A stretch of DNA of 64,000 nucleotides, from the NCBI RefSeq assembly GCF_051201625.1, contig NZ_CP179203.1, positions 1,860,001-1,924,000 of the forward strand. The letters are read 5' to 3'. The notes under the pieces are model-generated. The model searched no databases. It saw nothing but the letters and a program-made list of their open reading frames with translations, and was not told the DNA's origin. The first letter of the stretch is position 1. Each line of letters opens with the position of its first letter. This stretch comes from Shimia sp051201625 (GTDB lineage Bacteria; Pseudomonadota; Alphaproteobacteria; Rhodobacterales; Rhodobacteraceae). Made by a program: the position numbers and the translations under genes. Positions 8,292-17,700 of this stretch are shown here, in pieces.

Positions 8292-10277
8292 TCACTTCCT
8301 TCTTTTTGACGCTGCGTTTCCTCCTTTCCTGATGGATTTTTCTGCATTTCGTGCACGATTTTTTTTGCTACTGGCTTTTCCTTTGGGTGGAGGCGGTCCT
8401 TTTGTGACGTTGCTCCGAGATCTTGAATGAGCCTCAGTACCTGCTTTTGTTTCCGTTTTCGCGTGGCTCTTTTCCGCCGACTTATTTTTTTTACCTTTTT
8501 TCAGGGGTGCAAGAACGTCTCTATCCACACGGTCTGGCTTAGAATCATATTCTGTCTTTTTATTGATTTTACTATCTTGTGGTTTTGGTTTTTTACGCCG
8601 AGGCTTAGGTGCATCGTTCCATTCAATTGGGGCCGCATCAGCTTTGTAATTGCGTATTTTCTGATTTAATTTTGGACTCGTATCCACCCTGTTTTGCACT
8701 TGATGTGTTGGTTTTGAGTCTAAACGCAGTAAATCTTTCGATCCCTCAATCTTCATTGTGGGGCCAATGGCGTCCAGAAAACGATCAACGCTCGCCTCTC
8801 TTATCTCAATGTATGATAAGTCGTCATCAATGCGAATTGCACCGATATCATTTTTTGTAACATTACCTGCTTTGCACAACATTGGCAGCAAGTGCCTAGG
8901 CGATGCATTTTGATTTCGCCCCTCAGACACGGAAAACCAGACACTGGGCCCAAACTCAGCCTTTGGTTGATTATTACCAACTTTGAGCGTTCCCAGCTCT
9001 TCTGGGGCGGAATGGCGATTTTTGTGTTGTCGCAAGTAAGCTGCAGCAATTTGCTTGTGGGAAAATTTTTCAACCAACTTGTCGACTTGCATTCGTTCGT
9101 CGTCGGTAATCTCGACTTGCCAATGCTCGGCGTTAAGCATTCTAAGTTGATCGCATTCATGCACGGCGTCAGCCGAAGGTGCGGAGCCCCAATTGACATT
9201 TAGCTTTGCGAATTTCACTATTCGTTGTGCCTTTTTGTGCGCAGATGGCACCACGATTAAAGCACTTACACCTTTTCGTCCTGCGCGACCGGTACGGCCG
9301 GAACGGTGCAACAGAGTTTCGTGATTATTGGGCAATTCCGCATGAATCACGAGGTCGAGATTTGGCAGGTCAATCCCGCGGGCTGCTACGTCGGTGGCTA
9401 CGCAAACCCGTGCGCGACCGTCCCGCATCGCTTGTAGGGCATTTGAACGCTCGCTTTGCGTTAACTCGCCGGAGAGGGCGACGACAGAGAAGCCCCGGTT
9501 TGATAAGCGTGCAGCAAGGCGAGCCACCATCGCTCGGGTATTGCAAAACACGATCGCACTTGGCGCCTCAAAGTAGCGCAAAACATTTATGATCGCATTT
9601 TCACCGTCACGAGGGGTCACTAACATGGCCCGATAGTCTATGTCGGCATGCTGTTTCAGTTCATTTGTTGTTGAAATACGCTCCGCATTACGCTGATAGT
9701 TTTTGGCGAGTTTGGCGATGCCATTTGGAACTGTTGCAGAAAACATTAACGTTTGACGGTCTTCCGGCGTTTCATTGAGGATGAATTCAAGATCTTCGCG
9801 AAAACCTAAGTCGAGCATTTCATCAGCTTCATCCAGAACCACTGCGCGTACTTGGGTCAAGTCGATGGACCCTCTCAGGATGTGATCGCGCAGTCTACCA
9901 GGAGTGGCGACGACGACATGTGAACCGCGGGCCAAAACGCGGCGTTCATCACGCATGTCCATGCCGCCCACACACGATGCTAAAAAAGCACCGGCGTCAG
10001 CATAGAGCCACCCGAGTTCGCGTTTAACCTGCAATGCAAGTTCGCGGGTCGGTGCGATGACCAAAGCTAAAGGCGCTCCTGAGCTTTCAAAAGTATCGTT
10101 GTGCCGTAGCAACGTTGGGGCGATGGCTAATCCAAAGCCGATCGTTTTGCCCGAACCCGTTTGGGCTGAAACTAAGAGATCACGGCCTTCGAGTTCTTGT
10201 TGGGCGACCGCTTGTTGGACGGGGGTCAAAACGTCGTAGCCCTTGCGGGTTAGCGCATCTGCGAGAGTTTTTTTCAC
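8292..10277 (-). CDS. DEAD-box RNA helicase with DbpA-like RNA-binding domain and basic tail
   Basis: An approximately 661-residue ATP-dependent RNA helicase. The Q motif region is DVLTPVQQA, Walker A is AQTGSGKT, and PTRELA, DEAD, SAT, ARGIDLP and HRSGRTGRAG follow in order. A DbpA-type RNA-binding domain is visible in the segment DIGAIRIDDDLSYIEI, followed by a lysine/arginine-rich tail of about 120 residues. I chose GTG at 10277 (KKTLADALTRKGYD start). The reading frame extends upstream only to a TTG at 10328 with a proline-rich leader that does not fit the family. Such helicases assist ribosome assembly and cold growth. It is transcribed alone. Confidence 0.9.
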   Translation of the reverse strand: MKKTLADALTRKGYDVLTPVQQAVAQQELEGRDLLVSAQTGSGKTIGFGLAIAPTLLRHNDTFESSGAPLALVIAPTRELALQVKRELGWLYADAGAFLASCVGGMDMRDERRVLARGSHVVVATPGRLRDHILRGSIDLTQVRAVVLDEADEMLDLGFREDLEFILNETPEDRQTLMFSATVPNGIAKLAKNYQRNAERISTTNELKQHADIDYRAMLVTPRDGENAIINVLRYFEAPSAIVFCNTRAMVARLAARLSNRGFSVVALSGELTQSERSNALQAMRDGRARVCVATDVAARGIDLPNLDLVIHAELPNNHETLLHRSGRTGRAGRKGVSALIVVPSAHKKAQRIVKFAKLNVNWGSAPSADAVHECDQLRMLNAEHWQVEITDDERMQVDKLVEKFSHKQIAAAYLRQHKNRHSAPEELGTLKVGNNQPKAEFGPSVWFSVSEGRNQNASPRHLLPMLCKAGNVTKNDIGAIRIDDDLSYIEIREASVDRFLDAIGPTMKIEGSKDLLRLDSKPTHQVQNRVDTSPKLNQKIRNYKADAAPIEWNDAPKPRRKKPKPQDSKINKKTEYDSKPDRVDRDVLAPLKKGKKNKSAEKSHAKTETKAGTEAHSRSRSNVTKGPPPPKGKASSKKNRARNAEKSIRKGGNAASKRRK

Positions 10278-10712
10278 TGTGGAGTTCTTTTTATAGATTA
10301 ATGGGAGCAACGGAAAAGGTCTGCGCAACGCGCATCATCCTAGGATAAGATATCTTCCGTATCGGTTAGTGGCTGATTTGTATAGGGAGTGAGGCCGTGA
10401 TTAAGAATTTGGGCCTCTTACATCCGCAAAAAGTAAGGTGTGCAGCAATTGTGCGTCGACGTAAAACCGAACAACAATGGATTGGACAGTAAAGTCTATT
10501 CGAAATTTCGCATGCAGTTTTGAAAATCAAGAGCGATGGTTTTCTCTTTGACCAAACTTAGGATCCGTATTTCAAGAAATTATCTATCAAAATCTGAGGG
10601 TTTGTAGGATCTAATTTATAACGGCTAATCCGTTATTTAATAAAAAGAGAGACTTTACCGCGATAGAGCCTTTGAGCTGGGATTGGCTAAGGCAAAAGAA
10701 TATATTGAGTAA
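10278..10712. other. Intergenic region between helicase and gpt, no gene seen
   Basis: About 435 bp of rather AT-rich sequence upstream of the helicase gene and downstream of gpt, both on the minus strand. It must contain the helicase promoter. I see no convincing ORF, tRNA, strong hairpin or riboswitch fold. Confidence 0.4.
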
Positions 10713-11216
10713 TCAATCAGTACCGCGATATGGCTCAACGTATTGTAGCGCCATGTCCCATGGGAAGAAAATCCAAGTGTCTTGCGATACCTCAGTGATG
10801 AAGGTGTCGACCATGGGGCGTCCTTTGGGTTTGGCGTATACGGTTGCAAAATGCGCATCAGGATACATTTCTCGTACTAGCTCTAGTGTTCTGCCAGAAT
10901 CGACCAAATCATCAATGATCAGAATGCCTTTTCCACGGCCCATCAATTTGGCATCCGGTGCTTTCAGAATTTCGGCCTTGCCTTGGCTCTGATGGTGGTA
11001 CGATTTGACACTGACTGTATCTACGGTGCGTATGTCAAGCTCACGAGCAACGATCATTGCCGGGGCCATGCCACCGCGGGTGATCGCAACAACCGCCTTC
11101 CAGGTGCCGTCATCGGGACCTTGGCCATCAAGCCGCCAAGCAAGTGCTCTACTGTCACGATGAATCTGATCCCAGCTGATGTGGAAGCCTTTTTCGTGGG
11201 GCAGACGTTCGCTCAT
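10713..11216 (-). CDS. gpt: Xanthine (xanthine-guanine) phosphoribosyltransferase
   Basis: A 167-residue type I phosphoribosyltransferase. The PRPP-binding loop is GILIIDDLVDSGRT near residues 94-107, preceded by the AITRGGMAPA loop. The enzyme salvages xanthine and guanine to XMP and GMP using PRPP in the cytoplasm. The ATG at 11216 (MSERLPHEKGFHISW) is preferred over the upstream TTG at 11234, because an A/G-rich ribosome-binding stretch precedes it and family members begin here. It is monocistronic, with 270 bp of non-coding sequence before fabI and no other purine genes nearby. Confidence 0.93.
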   Translation of the reverse strand: MSERLPHEKGFHISWDQIHRDSRALAWRLDGQGPDDGTWKAVVAITRGGMAPAMIVARELDIRTVDTVSVKSYHHQSQGKAEILKAPDAKLMGRGKGILIIDDLVDSGRTLELVREMYPDAHFATVYAKPKGRPMVDTFITEVSQDTWIFFPWDMALQYVEPYRGTD

Positions 11217-11486
11217 TTTTTTACCTTTTTTCAAGAGCCATTACGGTCTTCTATCAGATGTCGTAATAGAGGCAAATTAAATGGTTTCGCGTCTAAATAC
11301 ATGTGCATGTAAATTAAACGATAGAATCAAGAAGTTGGTGAAAGCAATTTGCTGCATTTATTGAGGTTACTCTGCTATTCACCACATGATTAAAGACGTG
11401 CAATTATTAACTTTTCGATTTGGACTGTAACGACCTTGGCCGTTCACCTTTCAAAACTGTGTTAGCCAATTTAATCAACGCCCGGC

Positions 11487-12308
11487 TCAACCCTTGCGAT
11501 TTGTCACAGTATCGATATCTGGTGCATCCACCGCCTTCATTCCCACAACATGATATCCCGCATCTACGTGCAGGTTTTCACCTGTCGTGCCACTACCAAG
11601 GTCGGACAATAGATATAGTGCAGATTTGCCGACATCATCGATTGTTACATTTCGTCTGAGCGGTGAATTCAACTCATTCCATTTCAGTATATAACGGAAA
11701 TCCCCGATACCGCTGGCTGCCAATGTTTTGATTGGCCCAGCAGATATAGCGTTTACGCGGATACCATCTTTTCCTAGATCTTCAGCCAAGTATTTGACTG
11801 ACGCCTCGAGAGCCGCCTTCGCAACACCCATCACATTGTAATGGGGCATTACCTGCTCAGCGCCGTAGTATGTAAGCGTAAGGGCACTACCACCTTCGCC
11901 CATCAGCTTCTCTGCGCGCTGCATCACGGAAGTGAAGGAGTAAACTGAAATATCCATTGTCATCAGGAAATTTTCTTTCGAGGTGTCAACGTAGCGTCCT
12001 CGTAGCTCGGTTTTGTCGGAAAACCCGATGGCATGAACAATAAAATCAAGTTTGCCCCACTTCGTTTCAATCTCGTCAAAAGTAGCTTCGATGGAAGATG
12101 GGTCAGAAACGTCACAATCTATCAGTGTTTCAACCCCAAGCCTGTCAGCCAATGGTGCAACACGCTTTTTAAAAGCGTCGCCCATGTAAGAGAACGCCAT
12201 TTCAGCTCCCGCATCGGCGCAGGCCTTTGCGATGCCCCACGCAATTGACTTATCGTTGGCTAACCCCATGATTAGCCCGCGCTTGCCGGCCATCAGTTGA
12301 TTTGACAT
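11487..12308 (-). CDS. fabI: Enoyl-[acyl-carrier-protein] reductase (NADH), FabI
   Basis: A 273-residue SDR-type enoyl-ACP reductase catalysing the last reduction of each fatty-acid elongation round. The FabI nucleotide loop is MGLANDKSIAWGIA. The active-site segment YYGAEQVMPHYNVMGVAK carries the Tyr-x6-Tyr-x6-Lys FabI pattern. The C-terminal GENLHVDAGYHVVGM is typical. ATG at 12308 was chosen (MSNQLMAGKRG) with a GGACAGG ribosome site just upstream; a GTG at 12341 would add 11 poorly conserved residues. It is divergent from pdxH, with which it shares a 113-bp control region. Confidence 0.95.
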   Translation of the reverse strand: MSNQLMAGKRGLIMGLANDKSIAWGIAKACADAGAEMAFSYMGDAFKKRVAPLADRLGVETLIDCDVSDPSSIEATFDEIETKWGKLDFIVHAIGFSDKTELRGRYVDTSKENFLMTMDISVYSFTSVMQRAEKLMGEGGSALTLTYYGAEQVMPHYNVMGVAKAALEASVKYLAEDLGKDGIRVNAISAGPIKTLAASGIGDFRYILKWNELNSPLRRNVTIDDVGKSALYLLSDLGSGTTGENLHVDAGYHVVGMKAVDAPDIDTVTNRKG

Positions 12309-12421
12309 CCTGTCCACTCCGTCCAATTTACTGTCTGACACGTGTAGGCGATAGAATGGCTTGCATCAAGAGCGAGGGCAGGCATGTGTGGCGCAGAAAC
12401 ATTTGGTGTTTGGAGATAAAC

Positions 12422-13027
12422 ATGAGTGACAGAACCGGTATCTTTGCAGGCGACGATCCATTTTCGATTGCACGGAAATGGATGAAGGAGGCTCGGGAGA
12501 GTGAGATTAACGATCCTAACGCCATTGCTTTATCAACGGTTGACGAAAATGGCTTACCAAATGCGCGCATGGTTTTGCTCAAGGATATCGAAGATGATGC
12601 CTTCATATTTTATACCAACTATGCCAGTGCGAAGGCACAAGAAGTTGACGCAACAGAAAAAGCGGCGTTTGTCATGCATTGGAAATCTCTTCGCAGACAG
12701 GTTCGGGTAAGAGGACTCGTTACGCGCGAAGAAGGAGCAAAGGCGGATGCCTACTATGAGTCGCGCTCGCTCAAGAGTAGGCTGGGCGCTTGGGCTTCGA
12801 AGCAATCTCAGCCATTGGGATCGCGTACTGAGTTGATGGCAGAGGTGGCAAAAATAACCGCAAAACATGGGGCAAACCCCAAGCGTCCACCATTCTGGGG
12901 CGGGTATCGAATTGTACCTCTTGAAATCGAGTTTTGGGCTGATGGTGCATTTCGATTACATGATCGATTTCGCTGGCGTCGAACTGTCCCTGAAAGTGAG
13001 TGGGAAGTTCTGAGGTTAAACCCCTAG
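12422..13027 (+). CDS. pdxH: Pyridoxamine/pyridoxine 5'-phosphate oxidase
   Basis: A 201-residue FMN-dependent oxidase producing pyridoxal 5'-phosphate from PNP or PMP. Recognisable blocks are NARMVLLKDI and FIFYTNYASAKAQ (FMN and substrate contacts), WKSLRRQVRVRG, and the C-terminal FRLHDRFRWRR ending WEVLRLNP, the family terminus. ATG at 12422 is preceded by GGAGA at a suitable distance; the open frame runs 120 nt further upstream but that part overlaps the fabI start and lacks similarity. It is divergent from fabI. Confidence 0.95.
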   Translation: MSDRTGIFAGDDPFSIARKWMKEARESEINDPNAIALSTVDENGLPNARMVLLKDIEDDAFIFYTNYASAKAQEVDATEKAAFVMHWKSLRRQVRVRGLVTREEGAKADAYYESRSLKSRLGAWASKQSQPLGSRTELMAEVAKITAKHGANPKRPPFWGGYRIVPLEIEFWADGAFRLHDRFRWRRTVPESEWEVLRLNP

Positions 13028-13174
13028 AAATGGGAAATTTTTCATTCAAAAAGTTGTTTTAATTTTGCGTGTGTTCAGAGCCGTTAGTTGCCGCCAGGGT
13101 GGAATGGTAAAATTCTACCAGAGGCTGTTTGGGCAATTTAGAAATAATGTTATCGAGATTGTATGTGAGGTAAC

Positions 13175-13843
13175 ATGGTAAGATCAGGCGAGAGGGGTTC
13201 TAGCCGTCAAGTTCTTAGTCTTACCCGCGGTTACCTGACTAAGTGCTTTTGCGTGGCCAAATTGGCCATTGATTTTGTTGGTAATGTGGAAAGAGCGCAA
13301 AAATCTAGGTCTCGAAATGTCGGCAGTCGAGAACGCGAAACATTGCAGTCTCCGCATATTGTCAAATTACCTATCGCCATTTTAAGTTCGGTTGTTTGCC
13401 TAGTTGTGTTGCTCATTGCTTCTGGCGCTATCGCCAGCGAATGTTCGGATCGCTCGATTGAATTGCGTGGCGCATGGGGGAAGGCTAGATTTGCTGTCGA
13501 AGTGGCTGACACGGAGCGCGAACGTGCTGTTGGTTTGATGCACAGAAAAACCCTTCCGAGCAGCGCGGGAATGTTGTTTGTGTATGCACGTTCTGGGCGT
13601 GTTTCTTTCTGGATGCGAAATACTTTTATTCCATTGGACATAATTTTTGCCAACGAAGATGGTGTAGTTCAGAAGGTTCACTCGAACGCTACACCGCTAG
13701 ACGAAACACCAATTCCAGGCGGAGATCGAATCCGATATGTTTTGGAAATAAATGGCGGCTTGGCAAAAGCGATTGGAATTTCTGTAGGTAGTGTCATGCG
13801 ACACCCGGCGATTCTGCAGGAGAGTGCGGAATGGCCCTGTTGA
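13175..13843 (+). CDS. DUF192-domain secreted or membrane-anchored protein
   Basis: The C-terminal 125 or so residues form a DUF192 domain (FAVEVADTERERAVGLMHRKTL, SFWMRNTFIPLDIIFA), a small family of unknown function often exported. A hydrophobic stretch (PIAILSSVVCLVVLLIASGAIASEC, about residues 65-90) looks like a signal peptide or anchor. It is preceded by an unusual 60-residue arginine/serine-rich leader if the ATG at 13175 is used. That ATG has GAGG 5 nt upstream, but a downstream TTG at 13343 would give a normal signal peptide, so the start is uncertain. The gene stands alone before tRNA-Pro. Confidence 0.78.
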   Translation: MVRSGERGSSRQVLSLTRGYLTKCFCVAKLAIDFVGNVERAQKSRSRNVGSRERETLQSPHIVKLPIAILSSVVCLVVLLIASGAIASECSDRSIELRGAWGKARFAVEVADTERERAVGLMHRKTLPSSAGMLFVYARSGRVSFWMRNTFIPLDIIFANEDGVVQKVHSNATPLDETPIPGGDRIRYVLEINGGLAKAIGISVGSVMRHPAILQESAEWPC

Positions 13844-13985
13844 TCTGTAACTGGTTAGGCGCTCTGTAATCGCGATCTGCATATGGTATTGACCGTGGGT
13901 GAACTTGATCCGTGTAATTCTGTGCGAAGAATTGACGTTTTGGGGTTTTCAAACCTGATTGACGCGGCTAGACAGCACCACGGTC

Positions 13986-14062
13986 CGGGGCGTAGCGCAG
14001 TCTGGTAGCGCACCTGTTTTGGGTACAGGGGGTCGCAAGTTCGAATCTTGCCGTCCCGACCA
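13986..14062 (+). tRNA. tRNA-Pro: tRNA-Pro (anticodon TGG)
   Basis: A 77-nt cloverleaf with acceptor CGGGGCG pairing to CGTCCCG (one G-U), discriminator A and genomically encoded CCA. The anticodon stem CCTGT/ACAGG encloses the loop TTTGGGT, giving anticodon TGG. The T arm GTTCGAATC is intact. It is single copy here with no adjacent integrase. Confidence 0.97.
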
Positions 14063-14546
14063 TCTTAATCCCATATGAAACACGCGTGTGGCTACTTAGT
14101 CACTCAGGTCGAAGTGTGTCGTATGTGTTCCATGAAAGAGGTGTAGCAACCGCGGGTACGCTGTGTCGTGCCTCAGGGGAGCTAACTATAAAAATCTTTT
14201 GATTATCCAAGTGCGTTCAAAGTGCATGGAACTTGCGACGCATGATTCGCAAGAATACGTCCAAGCTTCAGGATATGCTGGCTTTGTGGCTTTTTAGCAT
14301 ATTTTGTGTGAACCATCACAAAGCTTCGACATCTTGCTGATAGTTGGGTGATGAGTGCCTCTTAAATGGAATTTTACAGCTATTCCATAACCTTTCCTGA
14401 TCTAGTTAAAGGCCTACAAGCTATTTTAGGTCCGGAAACATAACTTGGAATCGGATAGCGCAGGATGCAGCACAGACATTCGCGAACTGGTCAACAGTGA
14501 AAATCTTAAAAATCCGCAAAAAAAATCATTGACCACGTATGTCGGT
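14063..14546. other. Long non-coding leader region upstream of nrdJ
   Basis: About 480 bp between tRNA-Pro and the NrdR box pair with no credible gene in any frame. I looked for a cobalamin riboswitch (B12 box) because NrdJ needs adenosylcobalamin, and did not find one. Confidence 0.4.
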
Positions 14547-14562
14547 ATACGCCACCTTGTGT
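14547..14562. promoter_or_regulatory. Candidate NrdR box 1
   Basis: ATACGCCACCTTGTGT matches the right arm of the NrdR box consensus ACACTATATATAGTGT well (GTGT) and the left arm weakly, about 9 of 16 positions. Its weight comes from lying exactly 31 bp upstream of the stronger box at 14578, the usual three-turn spacing of NrdR box pairs. Confidence 0.4.
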
Positions 14563-14577
14563 CAGGGGCTTGCGGCG

Positions 14578-14593
14578 CCACTAGATATGGTGT
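14578..14593. promoter_or_regulatory. Candidate NrdR box 2
   Basis: CCACTAGATATGGTGT matches the NrdR consensus ACACTATATATAGTGT at 13 of 16 positions, differing at the first base and at one base either side of the centre. It lies about 195 bp upstream of nrdJ. NrdR represses ribonucleotide reductase operons when dATP/ATP bind its ATP-cone. Binding here is inferred from motif and position. Confidence 0.65.
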
Positions 14594-14786
14594 CCGTAGG
14601 CGGGGCGGGAAATACAACAACGAAGCGACGAGCCTTTCTAGAGAATAAAAATGGTAATGCGAAAGCTTTGCCATGCTTGATGGCTTCATCGCGCTTTTTG
14701 TGTGTGGAAACGGTCTGCAGGGTCCTTGAGGGCTGCGCGCAATGACGGGCGGTAGATGCTAAAAATAGCTGGAACATGAGGCAGCG

Positions 14787-17700
14787 ATGAAAATCGAAAG
14801 AAAATTTACAAAAGCAGGGCAAGACGCATACGCAGATCTTGAGTTTGTGACCACTGAGTCCGAAATCCGCAATCCGGACGGAACAATCGTATTCCGCCTT
14901 GAAGAAATGGAGGTTCCCGCTCAGTGGAGCCAAGTTGCGAGCGACGTAATCGCTCAGAAATATTTCCGAAAGGCGGGCGTTCCAGCAGAAACAAAAACGG
15001 TTCGCGAAAGAGGTATGCCAGAATTTTTGTGGCGCTCTGTTCCAATAAGCGAGGACGCAGCAACTGGTGGCGAAACGAGCGCAAAGCAAGTCTTTGATCG
15101 TCTGGCTGGGGCGTGGACTTATTGGGGATGGAAAGGTGGATATTTCAGCACCGAAGAAGACGCGCGCGCATATTTTGACGAAATGAGATACATGCTTGCT
15201 ACGCAGCGCGCTGCTCCGAACAGTCCCCAATGGTTCAACACTGGACTACACTGGGCGTATGGAATCGACGGTCCTGCACAAGGCCACTACTATGTTGACT
15301 ACAAAACTGGCAAACTTACCAAGTCAAAATCGAGCTACGAACACCCACAACCGCACGCCTGTTTCATCCAGTCAGTCAGCGATGATCTCGTTGGTGATGG
15401 TGGCATCATGGATCTGTGGGTACGTGAAGCGCGGTTATTCAAATATGGCTCGGGCACGGGAACTAATTTCTCAAGTTTGCGTGCTGACGGTGAAGAGCTT
15501 TCAGGTGGTGGTAAGTCGTCAGGATTAATGGGATTCCTGAAGATTGGAGATCGCGCCGCGGGCGCGATCAAATCCGGCGGCACTACGCGTCGCGCTGCGA
15601 AGATGGTGATTGTGGACGCTGATCACCCAGACGTTGAAGAGTACATTAACTGGAAGGTTAAAGAAGAACAAAAAGTCGCGTCGATCGTCGCTGGATCAAA
15701 GCTCCATGAGCAAAAGCTTAATGGAATCTTTGCTGCCATTCGCGCGTGGGACGGAGCGGAGAGTGACGCATTTGATGCGAGGGTTAACGACGGCTTGAAG
15801 TTAGCTATTCGCGAAGCTAAAAAGTCAATGATACCTGAGACCTACGTCAAAAGAGTTCTAGACTATGCCAAGCAAGGTTATGACAGTATCGAGTTTCCTA
15901 CATACGACACAGATTGGGACTCTGAGGCCTATGCGTCCGTGTCGGGGCAAAATTCCAATAACTCAATCCGAGTTACAGATGCATTTTTAAAAGCCGTTGA
16001 AGACGACTCGGATTGGGATTTAATTCGAAGGACAGATGGTGGTGTAGCCAAGACAATAAAAGCCCGAAAGCTGTGGGGCGATGTCGGCCACGCGGCTTGG
16101 GCATGTGCCGACCCGGGAATACAGTACCATGACACGGTCAACGCGTGGCACACTTGCCCTGAGGATGGCGCTATTCGTGGTTCAAACCCGTGCTCTGAGT
16201 ACATGTTTCTCGACGACACGGCTTGCAACTTGGCCTCGATGAATTTGTTGGCGTTCTTGAAGGACGGCGAATTTCAGGCTGAAGACTATGTGCACGCAAC
16301 TCGTTTGTGGACGGTGACACTGGAAATTTCCGTGACGATGGCTCAGTTTCCATCAAAGGAAATTGCTCAATTGTCTTATGATTTTCGAACCTTGGGTTTG
16401 GGGTATGCCAACATCGGTGGCCTGCTGATGAACATGGGTTTTGGGTATGACAGTGACGAAGGTCGAGCGATGGCTGGGGCATTGAGTGCGATAATGACCG
16501 GTGTTTCGTACGCAACCAGTGCGGAGATGGCGCGCGAATTGGGCTCATTTGACGGCTACTCTCGGAACAGGCAGCACATGCTGCGTGTGATCAAAAATCA
16601 TAGAAACGCCGCTTACGGTCGGTCGGATGGCTACGATAACCTAGCAATTAAACCGGTCCCGTTAGATAGCGAAAATTGCCCAGATAAAAAGTTGGTAGAG
16701 ATGGCGACGTCGGCTTGGGACGAAGCTTTGTCGTTGGGCGAAGAGCACGGCTACCGAAACGCTCAAACTTCGGTGATAGCTCCGACTGGAACAATTGGCT
16801 TAGTAATGGATTGTGACACGACCGGAATTGAGCCTGATTTTGCGCTTGTGAAGTTTAAAAAGCTGGCTGGTGGTGGATACTTCAAAATTATCAATCGGTC
16901 TGTGCCGTCAGCACTCGAGAACCTTCATTATTCGTCCAGCCAAATCGAAGAAATAGTGTCTTATGCAGTGGGTCATGGGTCCATTGGGAATGCGCCGGGG
17001 ATTAATCATACCTCCTTGATAGGACATGGATTTGGGCAAAACGAAATCAACAAGATCGAGGCCGCGCTTGGATCGGCCTTCGACATCCGCTTTGTTTTTA
17101 ATCAATGGACTTTAGGTGAAGAGTTTTGCACCAACGTATTGGGTATTCCAATCGAGAAATTAAACGACCCTTCCTTCGATTTGTTGGCTTCGCTTGGATA
17201 TTCAAAATCCGATATCGAGGCTGCGAATGATCATGTCTGTGGAACCATGACACTTGAAGGTGCGCCATTTCTCAAGGAGGAGCATTACCATATCTTCGAC
17301 TGTGCCAATCCATGTGGGAAGAAAGGCAAACGTTATTTGAGCGTCAACAGCCACATTACCATGATGGCTGCCGCCCAATCTTTCATTTCAGGGGCGATAA
17401 GCAAGACTATCAACATGCCCAACGATGCGACTATCGAGGATTGTCAAAAAGCCTATGAATTAAGTTGGTCGCTGGGTATCAAGGCCAACGCGCTCTATCG
17501 CGATGGATCAAAACTGTCGCAGCCATTGGCTGCGGCGCTAGTTGAAGATGATGACGATGCTGCAGAAATACTGGAAACCGGCTCAATACCGGAGAAGGCC
17601 CAGGTTCTTGCCGAAAAGATTATCGAGAAAATCGTTGTGAAAGAGGTCGCTCGAGGGCGCGATAAAATGCCAGAGCGTCGTAAGGGCTACACTCAAAAAG

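Noticed and set aside
12302..12421. N-terminal extension of pdxH to 12302
   Set aside because: The extra residues overlap the fabI start and are not family-like; ATG 12422 has a proper ribosome site.
14063..14786. Possible cobalamin riboswitch upstream of nrdJ
   Set aside because: The leader is long and the enzyme needs B12, but I found no B12 box or the conserved core elements; the NrdR box pair explains regulation better.
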